From positions 1 through 38,748 of the forward strand of contig CADEGN010000044.1 of the NCBI GenBank assembly GCA_902826865.1: a stretch of 38,748 bases of DNA. The letters are read 5' to 3'. Under the pieces are notes generated by a model. The model ran no database searches, was not told the origin of the DNA, and worked only from the letters and a program-made list of their open reading frames with translations. Of the stretch, positions 24,556 through 33,967 are shown in pieces; position 1 is the stretch's first letter, and each line of letters begins with the position of its first letter. The stretch is from an uncultured Myxococcales bacterium (lineage in GTDB: Bacteria; Myxococcota_A; Polyangia; Nannocystales; Nannocystaceae). A program made the position numbers and the translations under genes.

Positions 24556-26535
24556 CTACCAACACTTCTTCTTGAAGATGCCTCGCAGCTTGCCGCACTC
24601 GGACTTCTTCTTGGGCGCAGGTTTCTTCGCGCCGGCTGGGGCCGCATCGGACGGCGCCGCCCCGGCCGCAGCCGGCTGGTCGTCTTCTTCGATCACCACA
24701 ACGTCCGCGTCATCCGGTCGAAGGGCTGCGAGTTGCGCCATTAGTTCCTGGCGACGCGGCTCCAGGGGAGCGCAGACCTCGGCGTCCTCGCGGTTCGCCG
24801 CCGTCGGCGTGGGGACCGGCGTCTTGTCGATGAGCGGGTAGAAGTAATAGTCGGGTTGGCTGGCGATCGATGTGAGCGCGTCCGCGTACGCCTTGCACGC
24901 TGTCAGCGACTGCTTCGACTGCTTGAGGTCGAGCTCGCGCCTCAGGCGATGATTGATCATCGCCTGGTTGTCCGGATCCCTCGCCAGTTCGTCGAGCGCA
25001 CGATGGCGATCGTCGTACGCCAGCGGCTTCTTCTCGTTGTTGACCAACTCGAGCAAAAATGTGTGCCCGTAGCGACCCATCTGATGGAGCGCCACGTCCA
25101 ATGCGTCGTCGCGCAACGTGGGGTTGCGTAACAGTTCGTAGAGCTCGGCGTAGAAGTCCTTGTCGTCGAGGAGCTTGGGGTCGCCCTCGATGGCGTCGGC
25201 GTAGGCGACCAGCGCCTGGGCCTTCTTCCCTTTGCGCTTGCCGAGCAGCCGCCCGTGTCGCCACAGCAGCTGCGCATCCTTGGTGAAGCGATCGCGCGCG
25301 GACGCGAGCAGCTTGTCTGCATCGTCATACGCACCCAACACGAGCAACCGATCGATTTCGGCGAGGAGCGACGCGTCAGGGCGCGGTGGCTCCGGCGCCA
25401 GAACGTCACCGGCGACCGGCGCGACCGAGCCCTCGGCGGCCTCCTCGGTGCTGCTCGGCTGTGGGGCAGATTGCTCCTCGGCCGGCACCATCAGCCACAG
25501 CGTGGTGAGTCCGATCGCTGCCGCGCCGAGGCCGACGATGAAGCGCCGCTTCGGAGCGCGCACCGGTGGACGCGTAACGACAAGAGGATCAACCCGCGGC
25601 GCGCTGACGGAAGGGGTTTCACCGCTCGCGTTGAGGCGGATCTCCATGCTGTGGGAATCGCTGCCCAAGATCGCAACCGTGGTCTCGATCGTCTCGCGGA
25701 GCTCCTTTGCCGATTGGAAGCGATCCTCCCGCGATTTCGCCAGGAGCCGCTGCACGATGGCGGCGACCATCGGCGGCACGTCCGAAGGTAGCGGGCCGGC
25801 GTCGGCAGTGATCTGCATGCGCACCAATGTGGCCGGCTCGTCGGATTGAAACGGCGCATGGCCCGACAACATCTCGTACATGAGGATGCCGACCGAGTAG
25901 AGGTCGGCTCGCTCATCCACCGCACCACCTGCGGCCTGCTCCGGGCTCATGTAGGCCGGGGTACCGAACACCAACCCGGCACGCGTCGAACGGCCGTCGC
26001 CCTGTCCGTCGACAATCTTGGCGATCCCGAAATCAACGAGCTTGAGCACCTCTTTGCCGTCGTGGTCGCGGGTGACGAAGACGTTCTCGGGCTTGATATC
26101 GCGGTGGACGACGCCTTGGCTGTGCGCGTGCTCGAGACCGCGAACGATCTGGGCGGTCAGCTGAAGCACCCGCACCGCCGGCAGTGGCCGCCCGAGCAGG
26201 CGGGTGAGCTCGCCGCCCTCAAGCAGCTGCATCACCATGAACTTCATGCCCTGTTCGGTCGTGCCGTAGTCCATCACGGCGACGCAGTTGGGATTGTCGA
26301 GACGCGATGCCGATTGGGCCTCGCGATCGAAGCGGCTCGAGATCTCGGGATCACGCCCGATCGACGGATGCAACACTTTAATCGCCACGTCGCGATGCAG
26401 GCCGAGGTGATGTCCCTTGAACACCGCCCCCATGCCACCGACCCCGAGCAGCGCATCCATGCGGTAGCGCCCTTCGAAGGTATGCCCAACCAGGTCGCGT
26501 AGGTCCTGGTGGAGCTTCGCCGTCGCTGCGGACAT
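24556..26535 (-). CDS. membrane-anchored Ser/Thr protein kinase
   Basis: 659 residues from the ATG at 26535 (MSAATAKLHQDLRDLVG); the frame extends upstream without similarity, and ATG 26553 is possible. The kinase domain (about 20-290) has GVGGMGAVFKG, the VAIKVLHP Lys, catalytic H144-R-D-I-K-P-E-N, DFGIAKI and GTPAYMSPEQ, all intact and of the RD type. A single membrane helix follows (about 330-350, FIVGLGAAAIGLTTLWLMV). The outer part has an Ala/Pro/Glu linker, helical TPR-like stretches (LLVLGAYDDADKLLASARDRF, LLWRHGRLLGKRKGKKAQALVAYADAI) and a Lys/Cys-rich tail ending in KKKCW. It senses an unknown envelope signal. It lies 164 bases after the second kinase gene, on the same strand. Confidence 0.93.
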   Translation of the reverse strand: MSAATAKLHQDLRDLVGHTFEGRYRMDALLGVGGMGAVFKGHHLGLHRDVAIKVLHPSIGRDPEISSRFDREAQSASRLDNPNCVAVMDYGTTEQGMKFMVMQLLEGGELTRLLGRPLPAVRVLQLTAQIVRGLEHAHSQGVVHRDIKPENVFVTRDHDGKEVLKLVDFGIAKIVDGQGDGRSTRAGLVFGTPAYMSPEQAAGGAVDERADLYSVGILMYEMLSGHAPFQSDEPATLVRMQITADAGPLPSDVPPMVAAIVQRLLAKSREDRFQSAKELRETIETTVAILGSDSHSMEIRLNASGETPSVSAPRVDPLVVTRPPVRAPKRRFIVGLGAAAIGLTTLWLMVPAEEQSAPQPSSTEEAAEGSVAPVAGDVLAPEPPRPDASLLAEIDRLLVLGAYDDADKLLASARDRFTKDAQLLWRHGRLLGKRKGKKAQALVAYADAIEGDPKLLDDKDFYAELYELLRNPTLRDDALDVALHQMGRYGHTFLLELVNNEKKPLAYDDRHRALDELARDPDNQAMINHRLRRELDLKQSKQSLTACKAYADALTSIASQPDYYFYPLIDKTPVPTPTAANREDAEVCAPLEPRRQELMAQLAALRPDDADVVVIEEDDQPAAAGAAPSDAAPAGAKKPAPKKKSECGKLRGIFKKKCW

Positions 26536-26699
26536 GACTCCGGCCAGCAGCATACCAGCCACCGGCCGTCGCCGGGTGACGCCAGACGCAACTCGAAGGT
26601 GTGACCTGCCGGCCGGTTTGCGCGGGTTTGCCGGGGTAGTAGGCGTTCGGGATCGCGCTGGCGGCGGCCCCAACCGCATGCGAGGAGCAGGACAGAACG

Positions 26700-29600
26700 T
26701 CAACGCAGCGGCTTGGTGCGAACCGTGTCCTGCTCCGGGTCGGTCTCGTCGGCCGCCGGAAGGGACGTCTCGATGAAGCTCGCGCCGAGATCCCGTTCGA
26801 TTCGAGCGAGCGCTTCTTGGGCCCAATGCGCGAGACTCAGCTCGTTGGCCGTGTGGAAGTCGGCGAGCATTTCTTCGAGCTCGCGACGCGCGCGAGCGCT
26901 GTCGTTGCGAAGATGCGCAACTTCGGCATCGAGCAGGCGCAGCTGCTGCAGCGCTACGTGCTCACCACCGATCTGGGCCATGGCGGCCTTAGCATCGCCA
27001 AGCATGACGGCACCGTCCTCTGTTGCGCCACGTCGCGCAAGCACGTAGCCAAGGAACCCGCGGTTGAGGTGCACGTGGTAGTCGAAGCCGTACATCGCGG
27101 CGAGCCGAATCGCTTCGCGGAACGCCACCTCGGCCTGTTCGAGATCCTCGTTGCGCAGGCGGAGGTCGCCGAGATTGTGCAGCGGCGTGAGTAGCATCCG
27201 CGGGACGTTTGCGCTGCGGATCTCCTGCAGCGCAGCCTCGATTTCCGGGATCGCACGCTCGGGGTCGCCGCCAAGCACAGCGAGGAAGGCTATTCCGGAG
27301 AGATAGCTCTGCCGTTGCAGCACCGGGACGCGCTCGGCGATGGCCCTGCCGACCTCGTGCAACCGTCGCGCCTCTCCGATTTGCCCAGCCAGGGAGAGAC
27401 AGCGCAGGCGCACGCCCACCACGTGGCACTTGTCGACGTCGCTGGCCTCCTCGAGATCGAGTATCTCCATCGCCTCACGGCTAAAGCGCGCAGCTTTCTC
27501 CGCCTCGCCGACCCCGAGCAGCACTTCGGTTCGACGGTTGGCAATGCGGAGCTCGAGCACGCGATCGCGGGCGGCTCGTGCGGCCGCGCTGGCCTTTTCG
27601 AGCCGATAGAGGACGAGCTCCATGTCGTTCGGCGACAGTGACGTGTAGCGATCGACGAGACCGAGCCAGAACAGCGCCTGTGCACGGTAATCCCCGAGCA
27701 GCTCGGCGACGAGAATCCCCGCCTCAAAGTGCGCGGCTTCCCGGCGTGGATCGTCGAGTGCCCCCGCAGCATGCTCCAACAACTTGAGCTGGGCGCGTAG
27801 GAGACGATCGAGGCAGGTCGCGCGACCATGACGACGCAGCACTGTGATCAAGCGTTCGAGCACCTGGGCCGCGAGCTGGGGCTGGTGGGCATCGAGCAGG
27901 CGATCGACCGCCTGCTCGAGCGCATCGACGGCATCAAGCCCTTCGCAGGCATCGTCGAGCAAGCGCGCGCGCAGGTAGATGAACTGCGGCTCAGGGTGCT
28001 CAAACTCCTCGATTCGCGTCGCCAAATCGACACGCGTCTCGTCGAGAGAATCCTCATAGCGCAGGCGCACGGCCTCACGAACGGAGGCATGGGCCAGCTG
28101 AATCGTACTGTTGCCCGAGGTCGCGCTGCGCGTGATCAGGCCCTCGCCCTCAAGTCGATCGATGGTGCGGGCGAATCGTTCTGGTCGGAGGTCCGACAAC
28201 CGCTGGAGTTGAACCTCCTCGATCGGCGCCTCGAGCAGGTAGAGGATGCTGGCGACTTCCCAACCCGAAACCCCGAGGCTGTCGAGCCGTACCTCGGAGC
28301 GCTGCGCCAAGGTCTTGTGCAGCTCGTCGACTGCGGTTGACGCTCCACGCAGGGCCCAGCTGTCGGCATCGCGAGCGACGATCCCCTCTTCGATCAACAC
28401 GCGGAGGGTCTCGCGAAAACTCAGGGGGTGGCCCCCGGTGAGCTTGTCGAGCATCTCGGATAACTCGCGCAGGATCGGCGTGTCGCCCAGAACACCGAGG
28501 AGCACGGAGTGCATTTCGCGCTGGGTGAATGGTCGCAAGCTCCACACCTCGGCCACTTGATCACGGCCTAGTCCAGCGAGTAGCGGGGCAATCTTGGCGT
28601 GGGGCTCGGTGGTAGCGCACAGCAAGAGCGGGGCCTGACCGTGATCAACGGCGCGGCAGAGCTGTTCGAACGCCGCGCGGGTCGCCTCCTGGCCGCGCGA
28701 GAGATTCGATAAATGCAGCACAAACGGACGCTCGCGCGCCGCCGATATCAAGAACTCGGTGATCTGATCCGACGCCGCATCGGACAAGCTGCGCTTGCGG
28801 GCCGCGCGAACCAAATCGCCGTAGGCATGCACCGTCTTGGAGCGTTCACCTAGCGCCGTGGCGGTCTGCAGGATGACACTGAAGAACGGTCCGAGCGGCG
28901 ACGCCTCGTTGGCCCAGCAGCTCCCCTCGACAAACAAGCCATCGCCGAGCTGGACCTCGCGCCGCAGCTCCGCCATCAGCCGCTGCTTGCCCATGCCCTC
29001 GGGCGCTCGCACCACGATTGTGCGGATCACCCGGCCGCGGAGCCGTGACGAACTGGTGCTGCGGGGATCGATGGGTTCTTCGGTCGACCGCAGCACCTCT
29101 GCGGCCTTGTCGAGGACCAGCTCGCTGTAGTGAGCGCGGTCGACGAACGGGAGGTGCTCGACGAGGACGCGCGCGAATTCACGGCGATCCTGCTCGTTGA
29201 ACGAACGATCGCGCTTGTGCGTGCTTTCCCGCCGCAAGAGCTCGAGGACGATGCTGCGCGCGCTCTGGGGCCGCTTCGCGGGATCTGGCTCGAGCATGCG
29301 CCCGATGATCTCGGCGACGACGCTGCCCGCGGACTGCAGAAGCGCGCCGGCGAACTCCGGCCGCCAGTCCCGTTGCGCGCGCAGGGCTTCACGAAAGCTC
29401 GTCCCAGGAAACGGGCGTTGGCCGCGAATCGCCGCGTAGAGCGTCGCGGCGAGGGAGTAGATGTCCGAACGCGCGTCGGTTAGATGGCCCTTTACCTTCT
29501 CAGGCGCTGAGAAACCGGGCGTGCCGAGGACCGTGATGCTCTCGTCGTCGCCGGTTTCTGGACCAGGCAGCTGCTCGGTGGGCTCACGAAGCATCCGCGC

Positions 29601-30221
29601 CAGGCCGAAATCGATGAGCTTGGCCTGCGGCGCCCCGGTGGTCCCATCCGGGGCGACCAACACATTGGACGGCTTGATGTCGCCGTGGGCGAGACCCAGG
29701 GCGTGAATGTAGTCGAGCGCACGCGCGAGTTGGATGAACACCTCCACGATCGTTTCGCGCGTGGCACCGCGCAAAAACGCGGAAATGTCCTCACCGGAGA
29801 CAAGTTCCTGCGTGAAGTAAAACGCGTCGTTGTCGCTGCAACGACCGAAGTCAAACACGGTCGCGAGGTTCGGGTGGTGCAGTTGCGTGAGAACGCGGAA
29901 CTCATCCTTGAACGCCTGCGCGAGGTTGTCACCGGCGGACGCTGGGGTGCCAAAGCTGCGCGTAATCGTTCGCCGGTGCGGGACTCGCGAGTCTTGCTGG
30001 CGCGAGCTGTCGGCGGGGACGTTCGGCAGCCCCTCCCCGGCCGCATCGCGGCGGATCAACTTGATCGCAACCGCGCGATCTTCGAGCTCGTCATGACCCT
30101 CGAAAACGGCACCAAAACCGCCCCGCCCAAGCAACCTACGAACCTGGTATCGCTTTGCGATCCGTTCTGGCGGGTCTTGGGGCGCCGCGCTCCGATCCCG
30201 TTGGGCGTCCGTGGGGTTCAT
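26700..30221 (-). CDS. Ser/Thr kinase fused to ATPase-like and TPR-like regions
   Basis: 1173 residues from the ATG at 30221 (MNPTDAQRDRSAAP). The kinase domain (about 22-345) has GRGGFGAVFEG, the VAIKLIRRD Lys, a roughly 40-residue insert before LAQAFKDEFRVL, H179-G-D-I-K-P-S-N, DFGLARML and GTPGFSAPEKV. HGD in place of HRD makes it a non-RD kinase. About 395-700 resembles a STAND/AAA ATPase: TIVVRAPEGMGKQRLMAELR (Walker A variant, Gln after the Lys), RERPFVLHLSNL and APLLLCATTEPH. About 760-1150 is a helical repeat region (AALQEIRSANVPRMLLTPLHNLGDLRLRN, EQAEVAFREAIRLAAMYG, ARARRELEEMLADFHTANE). No membrane helix is seen. Such large kinase-ATPase-TPR proteins integrate cytosolic signals; targets are unknown. 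Confidence 0.92.
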   Translation of the reverse strand: MNPTDAQRDRSAAPQDPPERIAKRYQVRRLLGRGGFGAVFEGHDELEDRAVAIKLIRRDAAGEGLPNVPADSSRQQDSRVPHRRTITRSFGTPASAGDNLAQAFKDEFRVLTQLHHPNLATVFDFGRCSDNDAFYFTQELVSGEDISAFLRGATRETIVEVFIQLARALDYIHALGLAHGDIKPSNVLVAPDGTTGAPQAKLIDFGLARMLREPTEQLPGPETGDDESITVLGTPGFSAPEKVKGHLTDARSDIYSLAATLYAAIRGQRPFPGTSFREALRAQRDWRPEFAGALLQSAGSVVAEIIGRMLEPDPAKRPQSARSIVLELLRRESTHKRDRSFNEQDRREFARVLVEHLPFVDRAHYSELVLDKAAEVLRSTEEPIDPRSTSSSRLRGRVIRTIVVRAPEGMGKQRLMAELRREVQLGDGLFVEGSCWANEASPLGPFFSVILQTATALGERSKTVHAYGDLVRAARKRSLSDAASDQITEFLISAARERPFVLHLSNLSRGQEATRAAFEQLCRAVDHGQAPLLLCATTEPHAKIAPLLAGLGRDQVAEVWSLRPFTQREMHSVLLGVLGDTPILRELSEMLDKLTGGHPLSFRETLRVLIEEGIVARDADSWALRGASTAVDELHKTLAQRSEVRLDSLGVSGWEVASILYLLEAPIEEVQLQRLSDLRPERFARTIDRLEGEGLITRSATSGNSTIQLAHASVREAVRLRYEDSLDETRVDLATRIEEFEHPEPQFIYLRARLLDDACEGLDAVDALEQAVDRLLDAHQPQLAAQVLERLITVLRRHGRATCLDRLLRAQLKLLEHAAGALDDPRREAAHFEAGILVAELLGDYRAQALFWLGLVDRYTSLSPNDMELVLYRLEKASAAARAARDRVLELRIANRRTEVLLGVGEAEKAARFSREAMEILDLEEASDVDKCHVVGVRLRCLSLAGQIGEARRLHEVGRAIAERVPVLQRQSYLSGIAFLAVLGGDPERAIPEIEAALQEIRSANVPRMLLTPLHNLGDLRLRNEDLEQAEVAFREAIRLAAMYGFDYHVHLNRGFLGYVLARRGATEDGAVMLGDAKAAMAQIGGEHVALQQLRLLDAEVAHLRNDSARARRELEEMLADFHTANELSLAHWAQEALARIERDLGASFIETSLPAADETDPEQDTVRTKPLR

Positions 30222-30583
30222 TCGAGGTCCGTCCAACCGCGGGAAAGCCAGGCAAGTCGCGTGTTTTCGCAGTTGAGAGGTTAGGCGAGCGGCCTGATCG
30301 GGACAACTGCGCACCGCTCTTGCGGCGTCCAGCTGTTCCACGAATAAAGGTAGTTTGTATTACTTTCATTGGCAATGATATAAATCTTCGGCCCCACGGG
30401 GTTGGTGACCAGCGTTTTCTCCTGGCGAGAGAACGTCGTCATTCGGCCCCAGGGGTTGGCTCGGCCTGGGATCACTACGCGAAAGCCCGCGCGTTGTTGA
30501 CCGGTCGAAAACGCACCCGAGATAAGAGCGATCGCACCTCGCGAATCCGGACGGAGATGAGCGCGCCGTTCCGGCCCGCGGCG
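30222..30583. other. intergenic stretch with an orphan small ORF
   Basis: Between the kinase start and the 3' end of the enoyl-CoA hydratase gene, the only reading that looks protein-like is the minus-strand frame at 30281-30475, listed separately. A short AT-rich patch (about 30338-30385) stands out from the GC-rich surroundings. No promoter pair for the kinase gene could be picked with confidence. Confidence 0.45.
30281..30475 (-). CDS. small orphan ORF, possible gene remnant
   Basis: A frame of 64 residues from the GTG at 30475 (or from the internal ATG, MTTFSRQEKTLVTNPVGPK) ends KIYIIANESNTNYLYSW, then NSWTPQERCAVVPIRPLA. Tyr, Asn, Trp and Ile are more frequent than in chance frames of this genome, and the patch is AT-richer than its neighbours. 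The same frame stays open upstream (GAIALISGAFSTGQQRAGFRVVIPG) through about 30560 without a start codon that I can support. It may be the 3' end of a lost or transferred gene, or a small secreted-type gene. I recognise no family. Low confidence. Confidence 0.4.
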   Translation of the reverse strand: MIPGRANPWGRMTTFSRQEKTLVTNPVGPKIYIIANESNTNYLYSWNSWTPQERCAVVPIRPLA

Positions 30584-31411
30584 TCAGCTTCGCCGACGCC
30601 CCCACGGCGGCCTTGCGCCATCGCGGACCTGTTGGAAATTCGCGCGTCCAATCGCCGCATCGCCGCACGCGACGGTGTGTTCATAAGCGCGTCTCTCGTG
30701 ATCGAGCCTCGACGCCTCGGGGACACCTCGACCATCTAGCAACGCGCGCTTGAACGCGACAAGCGCCGTCGGTGATCGCCGCGCAACCGCCTCGGCGATC
30801 GCTCGCACCCGCATCAAGCCCGCTTCGGTGTCACTCGCGATCTCTTGCACAAGCCCGATCCGCACCGCCTCCTGGGCGTCGACGACCTCACCCGTGCACC
30901 CAAGCCGAAGGGCATGGGCCACGCCGATGAGGTCGGCGAGTTCGGCGGTCCCACGCGCGCCGGGAATGATCCCGAGCCCTGTCTCAGGCAAGGCGAAGCT
31001 CGCCGCCGGCGTCGCGATGCAATAATCACCCGTCAGCAAGTACTCGGTGCCCCATCCGAGGGTGATGCCGGTCGCGAGGACAACATGGTAGAGCGGGAGA
31101 CGGCGAATCCGGGCCATTAGCGCGCGCTGGACCAGCACGTGGGCGCGCACGCGATCGTCGTCCCAGCCAACGCGTTCCGTTACGTTTGCGCCGCTGATGA
31201 AGATCGGCTTGCCGCTCGCGCTGACCCGTGAGCTGCTGGTGCACAGGCACATCACCGACTCGTCGCCTTCGAGTGCGTCACACAGCGCGGCGAATGCAGC
31301 GAGCTCCGCGGTCCCCATTTCGTTGGCTTTGCCGTGGGCCAAATCGAGGGTGAGCAGCTTGCGCTCGGCGTCGAAGCTCGGGCGGAGCGCGGCGAACGAT
31401 GAGGTATCCAT
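30584..31411 (-). CDS. enoyl-CoA hydratase/isomerase family protein
   Basis: 275 residues from the ATG at 31411 (MDTSSFAALRPSFDAERKLLTLDLAHGKANEMG). The crotonase fold is seen as the substrate stretch KPIFISGANVTERVG, the oxyanion-hole region TGITLGWGTEYLLTGDYCIATPAASFALPETGLGIIPGARGT and the later ALRLGCTGEVVDAQEAVRIGLVQEI. The two catalytic Glu positions are present (GWGTE and ALPET), so hydratase activity is possible. The usual SGxDL is replaced by SGANV, so the substrate may differ. It is last in the minus-strand group xdhC - lipoprotein - mocA-like - this gene, 40 bases after the mocA-like stop. The link to molybdenum metabolism, if any, is unclear. Confidence 0.9.
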   Translation of the reverse strand: MDTSSFAALRPSFDAERKLLTLDLAHGKANEMGTAELAAFAALCDALEGDESVMCLCTSSSRVSASGKPIFISGANVTERVGWDDDRVRAHVLVQRALMARIRRLPLYHVVLATGITLGWGTEYLLTGDYCIATPAASFALPETGLGIIPGARGTAELADLIGVAHALRLGCTGEVVDAQEAVRIGLVQEIASDTEAGLMRVRAIAEAVARRSPTALVAFKRALLDGRGVPEASRLDHERRAYEHTVACGDAAIGRANFQQVRDGARPPWGRRRS

Positions 31412-31451
31412 GGCGCCTGTTGTATCAGCCCCCGCGCGCCGCCGCGCCGAC

Positions 31452-32045
31452 TCACTGCCCGATGGGCTGCGCGTGGGTGGCGATGAGCCGCGCGAGGTCC
31501 TCGGGCGTATCGATGTTGTCGAGCACCGCCGGATCCTGGACCTCGACGGCTCGACGCCGCGGTACCCGTGCCAAAGCCACGCGCAGGCTCGGATCGTCGT
31601 GGGCCAAAATGTCGACCACAACCTCGCTCGGCAGCACCAGCGGATGACCGCGCCGCCCACCGAGTGTCGGCTGCCACAGCGCGTCGGGCATCGCGGCAGA
31701 TGCTTCGATCAACGCGCGCAGCGTTGCCAATGCCACGTGGGGTCGATCCACCGTCGTGACCAAGACCGATACATCGCCGACCAATTGCCTAATTGCACGA
31801 AGACCAGCGCGTAGGCTGCTGATCGGGCCCTCGGCCCAATCGGGGTGGTGAACACGCACGGCCGGAGCGATCGCGTCATCGGGCAATCGATGCGCGCCCT
31901 CCACCACCACGAGCGGCCTGCAACCACAGGCGTACGCGCTCGCGACCACGTGCGTGACCAGGGCGAGATCACGCCAGCGGACGAGCGCCTTGGCGTGGCC
32001 CATCCGCTGCGAAGCACCGGCGGCCAACACTACGGCCGCCGGCAC
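31452..32045 (-). CDS. MocA-like molybdopterin nucleotidyltransferase
   Basis: 197 residues. NTP-transferase family member with the P-loop-like VVLAAGASQRMGHAKAL at the N-terminus (LAAGxSxRMGxxK), a metal-site Asp in VSVLVTTVDRPHVALAT, and GGRRGHPLVL, as in MocA and related enzymes. MocA adds CMP to molybdopterin to make the cofactor of xanthine-dehydrogenase-type enzymes; MobA adds GMP. The same minus-strand group contains xdhC, which supports a MocA-like role. It starts 2 bases after the stop of the upstream lipoprotein gene (32048), suggesting coupling. The molybdoenzyme subunits themselves are not in the window. Confidence 0.85.
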   Translation of the reverse strand: MPAAVVLAAGASQRMGHAKALVRWRDLALVTHVVASAYACGCRPLVVVEGAHRLPDDAIAPAVRVHHPDWAEGPISSLRAGLRAIRQLVGDVSVLVTTVDRPHVALATLRALIEASAAMPDALWQPTLGGRRGHPLVLPSEVVVDILAHDDPSLRVALARVPRRRAVEVQDPAVLDNIDTPEDLARLIATHAQPIGQ

Positions 32046-32047
32046 CG

Positions 32048-33946
32048 TCAGTCACCCTTGACGTCGCCGGCCACACCGCCGGGCACACCGCGCTGCTTCT
32101 TGCCCGCAGCCTTCTTGCCGCCGGGCTTCTTCTCCGGCTTGGGCGCACTCGCGTCCGAACTGCCCACGTTTCCGCTCACGAGATCGTTGGCCTTCTTGGC
32201 CGCGTCGATCGCCGACTTGTCGGCGAAGATCACCTCACGCGGCACGATCAGCCCAAGTGCACCTCGAGCCTTCTCGACGCGAATCCCGAACGCGGGATCG
32301 GCGACCTCGGGCAACTTCTTGATCGCGGCCAGGCGCGCCTTGGCAGCCTTGGCCTGTCCAGGCTCCTTGGCCGCAAGCATCGCGAGGCGCAGGCGCAAGT
32401 AGTCCACCGGATCCATCGCCACACAAACCGAACAGCCGCCCATGCTGGCGCGCAGGCGCTTGAGGCCCTCGTGTTGGCCAAGGCCATTACGAGGCGGCTT
32501 GCTAAGCCCCTTGGCCGCTTCGCCGGCGAGCTTGGCCGCGTTGCCGCCGATCACCACCACGGCTGTGGTGTCGCGAACAAACGAAATCAGCTGAAGGGCG
32601 CCCTTGTCGAGAAAGACATCGGCGCCTTCGAGCTCCGCAGCCGCGCTCTTCGGGGCACGCAGCACCATCTTGTCGGCCTTCCCGCCGGCAAGCGCCGCCC
32701 CATCGAGCTTGAGCTCAAAACCGATCTGGGCGTCCTTGTTCTTCCCGGCGAGCGCCTGCTGCGACTCGACGGCCTGACGGACAGCCTCCGAGATCGAACG
32801 CATGGACGTGCGGGCGGCCGCGGCGTCCTTGACACCGGCGGCGAGCAACACCGAGGCCTTGCCCTTGGCGTCGACGTAGACGGCCACGACGACGTCCTCC
32901 GCGAGCTGGCCGAGCAGGTCGGTCGCTCCCTTCATCGCCTGCTTCACGATCGCCGCGAACGGCTCCGGGATCTGCGACACCGGCACCTGCTCATTGATGA
33001 TCTTCTGCACCAGGGTGGGATTGCCCCACGACAACGTCGCGACAAACATCGGATCGCCCGGCAACCGGCCCTCGAGGGCCGTAGCCGCTGCCCTCGGCGC
33101 TCCGATGGGCTCGATTCCGAGTTTGCCAAAGGGTGCCTCAGCCGAGATGGTGAGCACGCCATCGCGGTCCATCCCGAGGTCTGCGCCGAGCTCGACCGCG
33201 CCGAGCTCCTTCGCGACCTTGGACAGATCCTTGGCGAGGCGACTATCGGATGGCAGCCCGAATAGGGCGGAGGGGTCGAGGTCGTCTGAGGGGATGTTCC
33301 AGACCTTGGCGGACAGGCGCCGATCGCCACCGATCTCGCTGCGCAGCTTGGCGGCGCGAGCCATGTCCTCCGGCGAGAACCCGACGTGCAGCTCTTTGCC
33401 GGCCTCGCGGAGCATCACAACGATATCGTTGGTCTTGAGTTGCCACACGCCTTCGCCCAGGGGCTGCGGCCGCGATGACTCGGGTATGCCTTGGATAACC
33501 TTGACGCCGTCGATCACGGCGATCGACGCGGCGAGGTTGGCGTCGCGCATGCTCGCGCTCGATCCCTGCTTGGGATACGCAAACCACACCGCGTGGGTAC
33601 CGGCGAGATCGAGATTGTCGAGGAAGGCGGGCGAGAACCCGCTCTGCAGCAAGCTGGCCTGCAGCTCCGCTCGTGGGTCAGAGCTCGAGCCTGAGCCCCA
33701 GCGCGTACCAATCTCTTTGACGACGTCGAAGGTGTCAGCGACTCCGCGCAAACTCGCGAGGACCTGGATCTTCTCGACCGCTGCGCTCGGCTTCTCGGAG
33801 ATCACCGTGCCACCGGGCGCGTTTGGTCCCGACCCGTCGGTCGTGATCGGCCCTTTCGGACCGGGTTGCGAGTGCTTGCGGCAACCGGCACCCGTGACGG
33901 CGACGGTCAACGCGAGCGCGGACAGGAACGACCGGGGGCTCAACAT
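32048..33946 (-). CDS. large lipoprotein of unknown function
   Basis: 632 residues. The signal MLSPRSFLSALALTVAVTGAGC ends in a lipobox (GAGC). The body has long Ala/Leu/Lys-rich stretches (DTFDVVKEIGTRWGSG, LASIAVIDGVKVIQGI, LSKVAKELGAVELGADLGM, MFVATLSWGNPTLVQKI) and reads as repeated mixed alpha/beta units, similar in outline to DUF3352-type lipoproteins. The C-terminal tail is Lys/Pro/Gly-rich (KKPGGKKAAGKKQRG). A GGCSVCVAMDP segment near 510 carries the only Cys pair. It sits between xdhC (21 bases upstream) and the mocA-like gene (2 bases downstream), but its style is not that of a cofactor enzyme. I do not recognise a function. Confidence 0.82.
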   Translation of the reverse strand: MLSPRSFLSALALTVAVTGAGCRKHSQPGPKGPITTDGSGPNAPGGTVISEKPSAAVEKIQVLASLRGVADTFDVVKEIGTRWGSGSSSDPRAELQASLLQSGFSPAFLDNLDLAGTHAVWFAYPKQGSSASMRDANLAASIAVIDGVKVIQGIPESSRPQPLGEGVWQLKTNDIVVMLREAGKELHVGFSPEDMARAAKLRSEIGGDRRLSAKVWNIPSDDLDPSALFGLPSDSRLAKDLSKVAKELGAVELGADLGMDRDGVLTISAEAPFGKLGIEPIGAPRAAATALEGRLPGDPMFVATLSWGNPTLVQKIINEQVPVSQIPEPFAAIVKQAMKGATDLLGQLAEDVVVAVYVDAKGKASVLLAAGVKDAAAARTSMRSISEAVRQAVESQQALAGKNKDAQIGFELKLDGAALAGGKADKMVLRAPKSAAAELEGADVFLDKGALQLISFVRDTTAVVVIGGNAAKLAGEAAKGLSKPPRNGLGQHEGLKRLRASMGGCSVCVAMDPVDYLRLRLAMLAAKEPGQAKAAKARLAAIKKLPEVADPAFGIRVEKARGALGLIVPREVIFADKSAIDAAKKANDLVSGNVGSSDASAPKPEKKPGGKKAAGKKQRGVPGGVAGDVKGD

Positions 33947-33967
33947 CGGCCGCGAGTGTACACGAGA

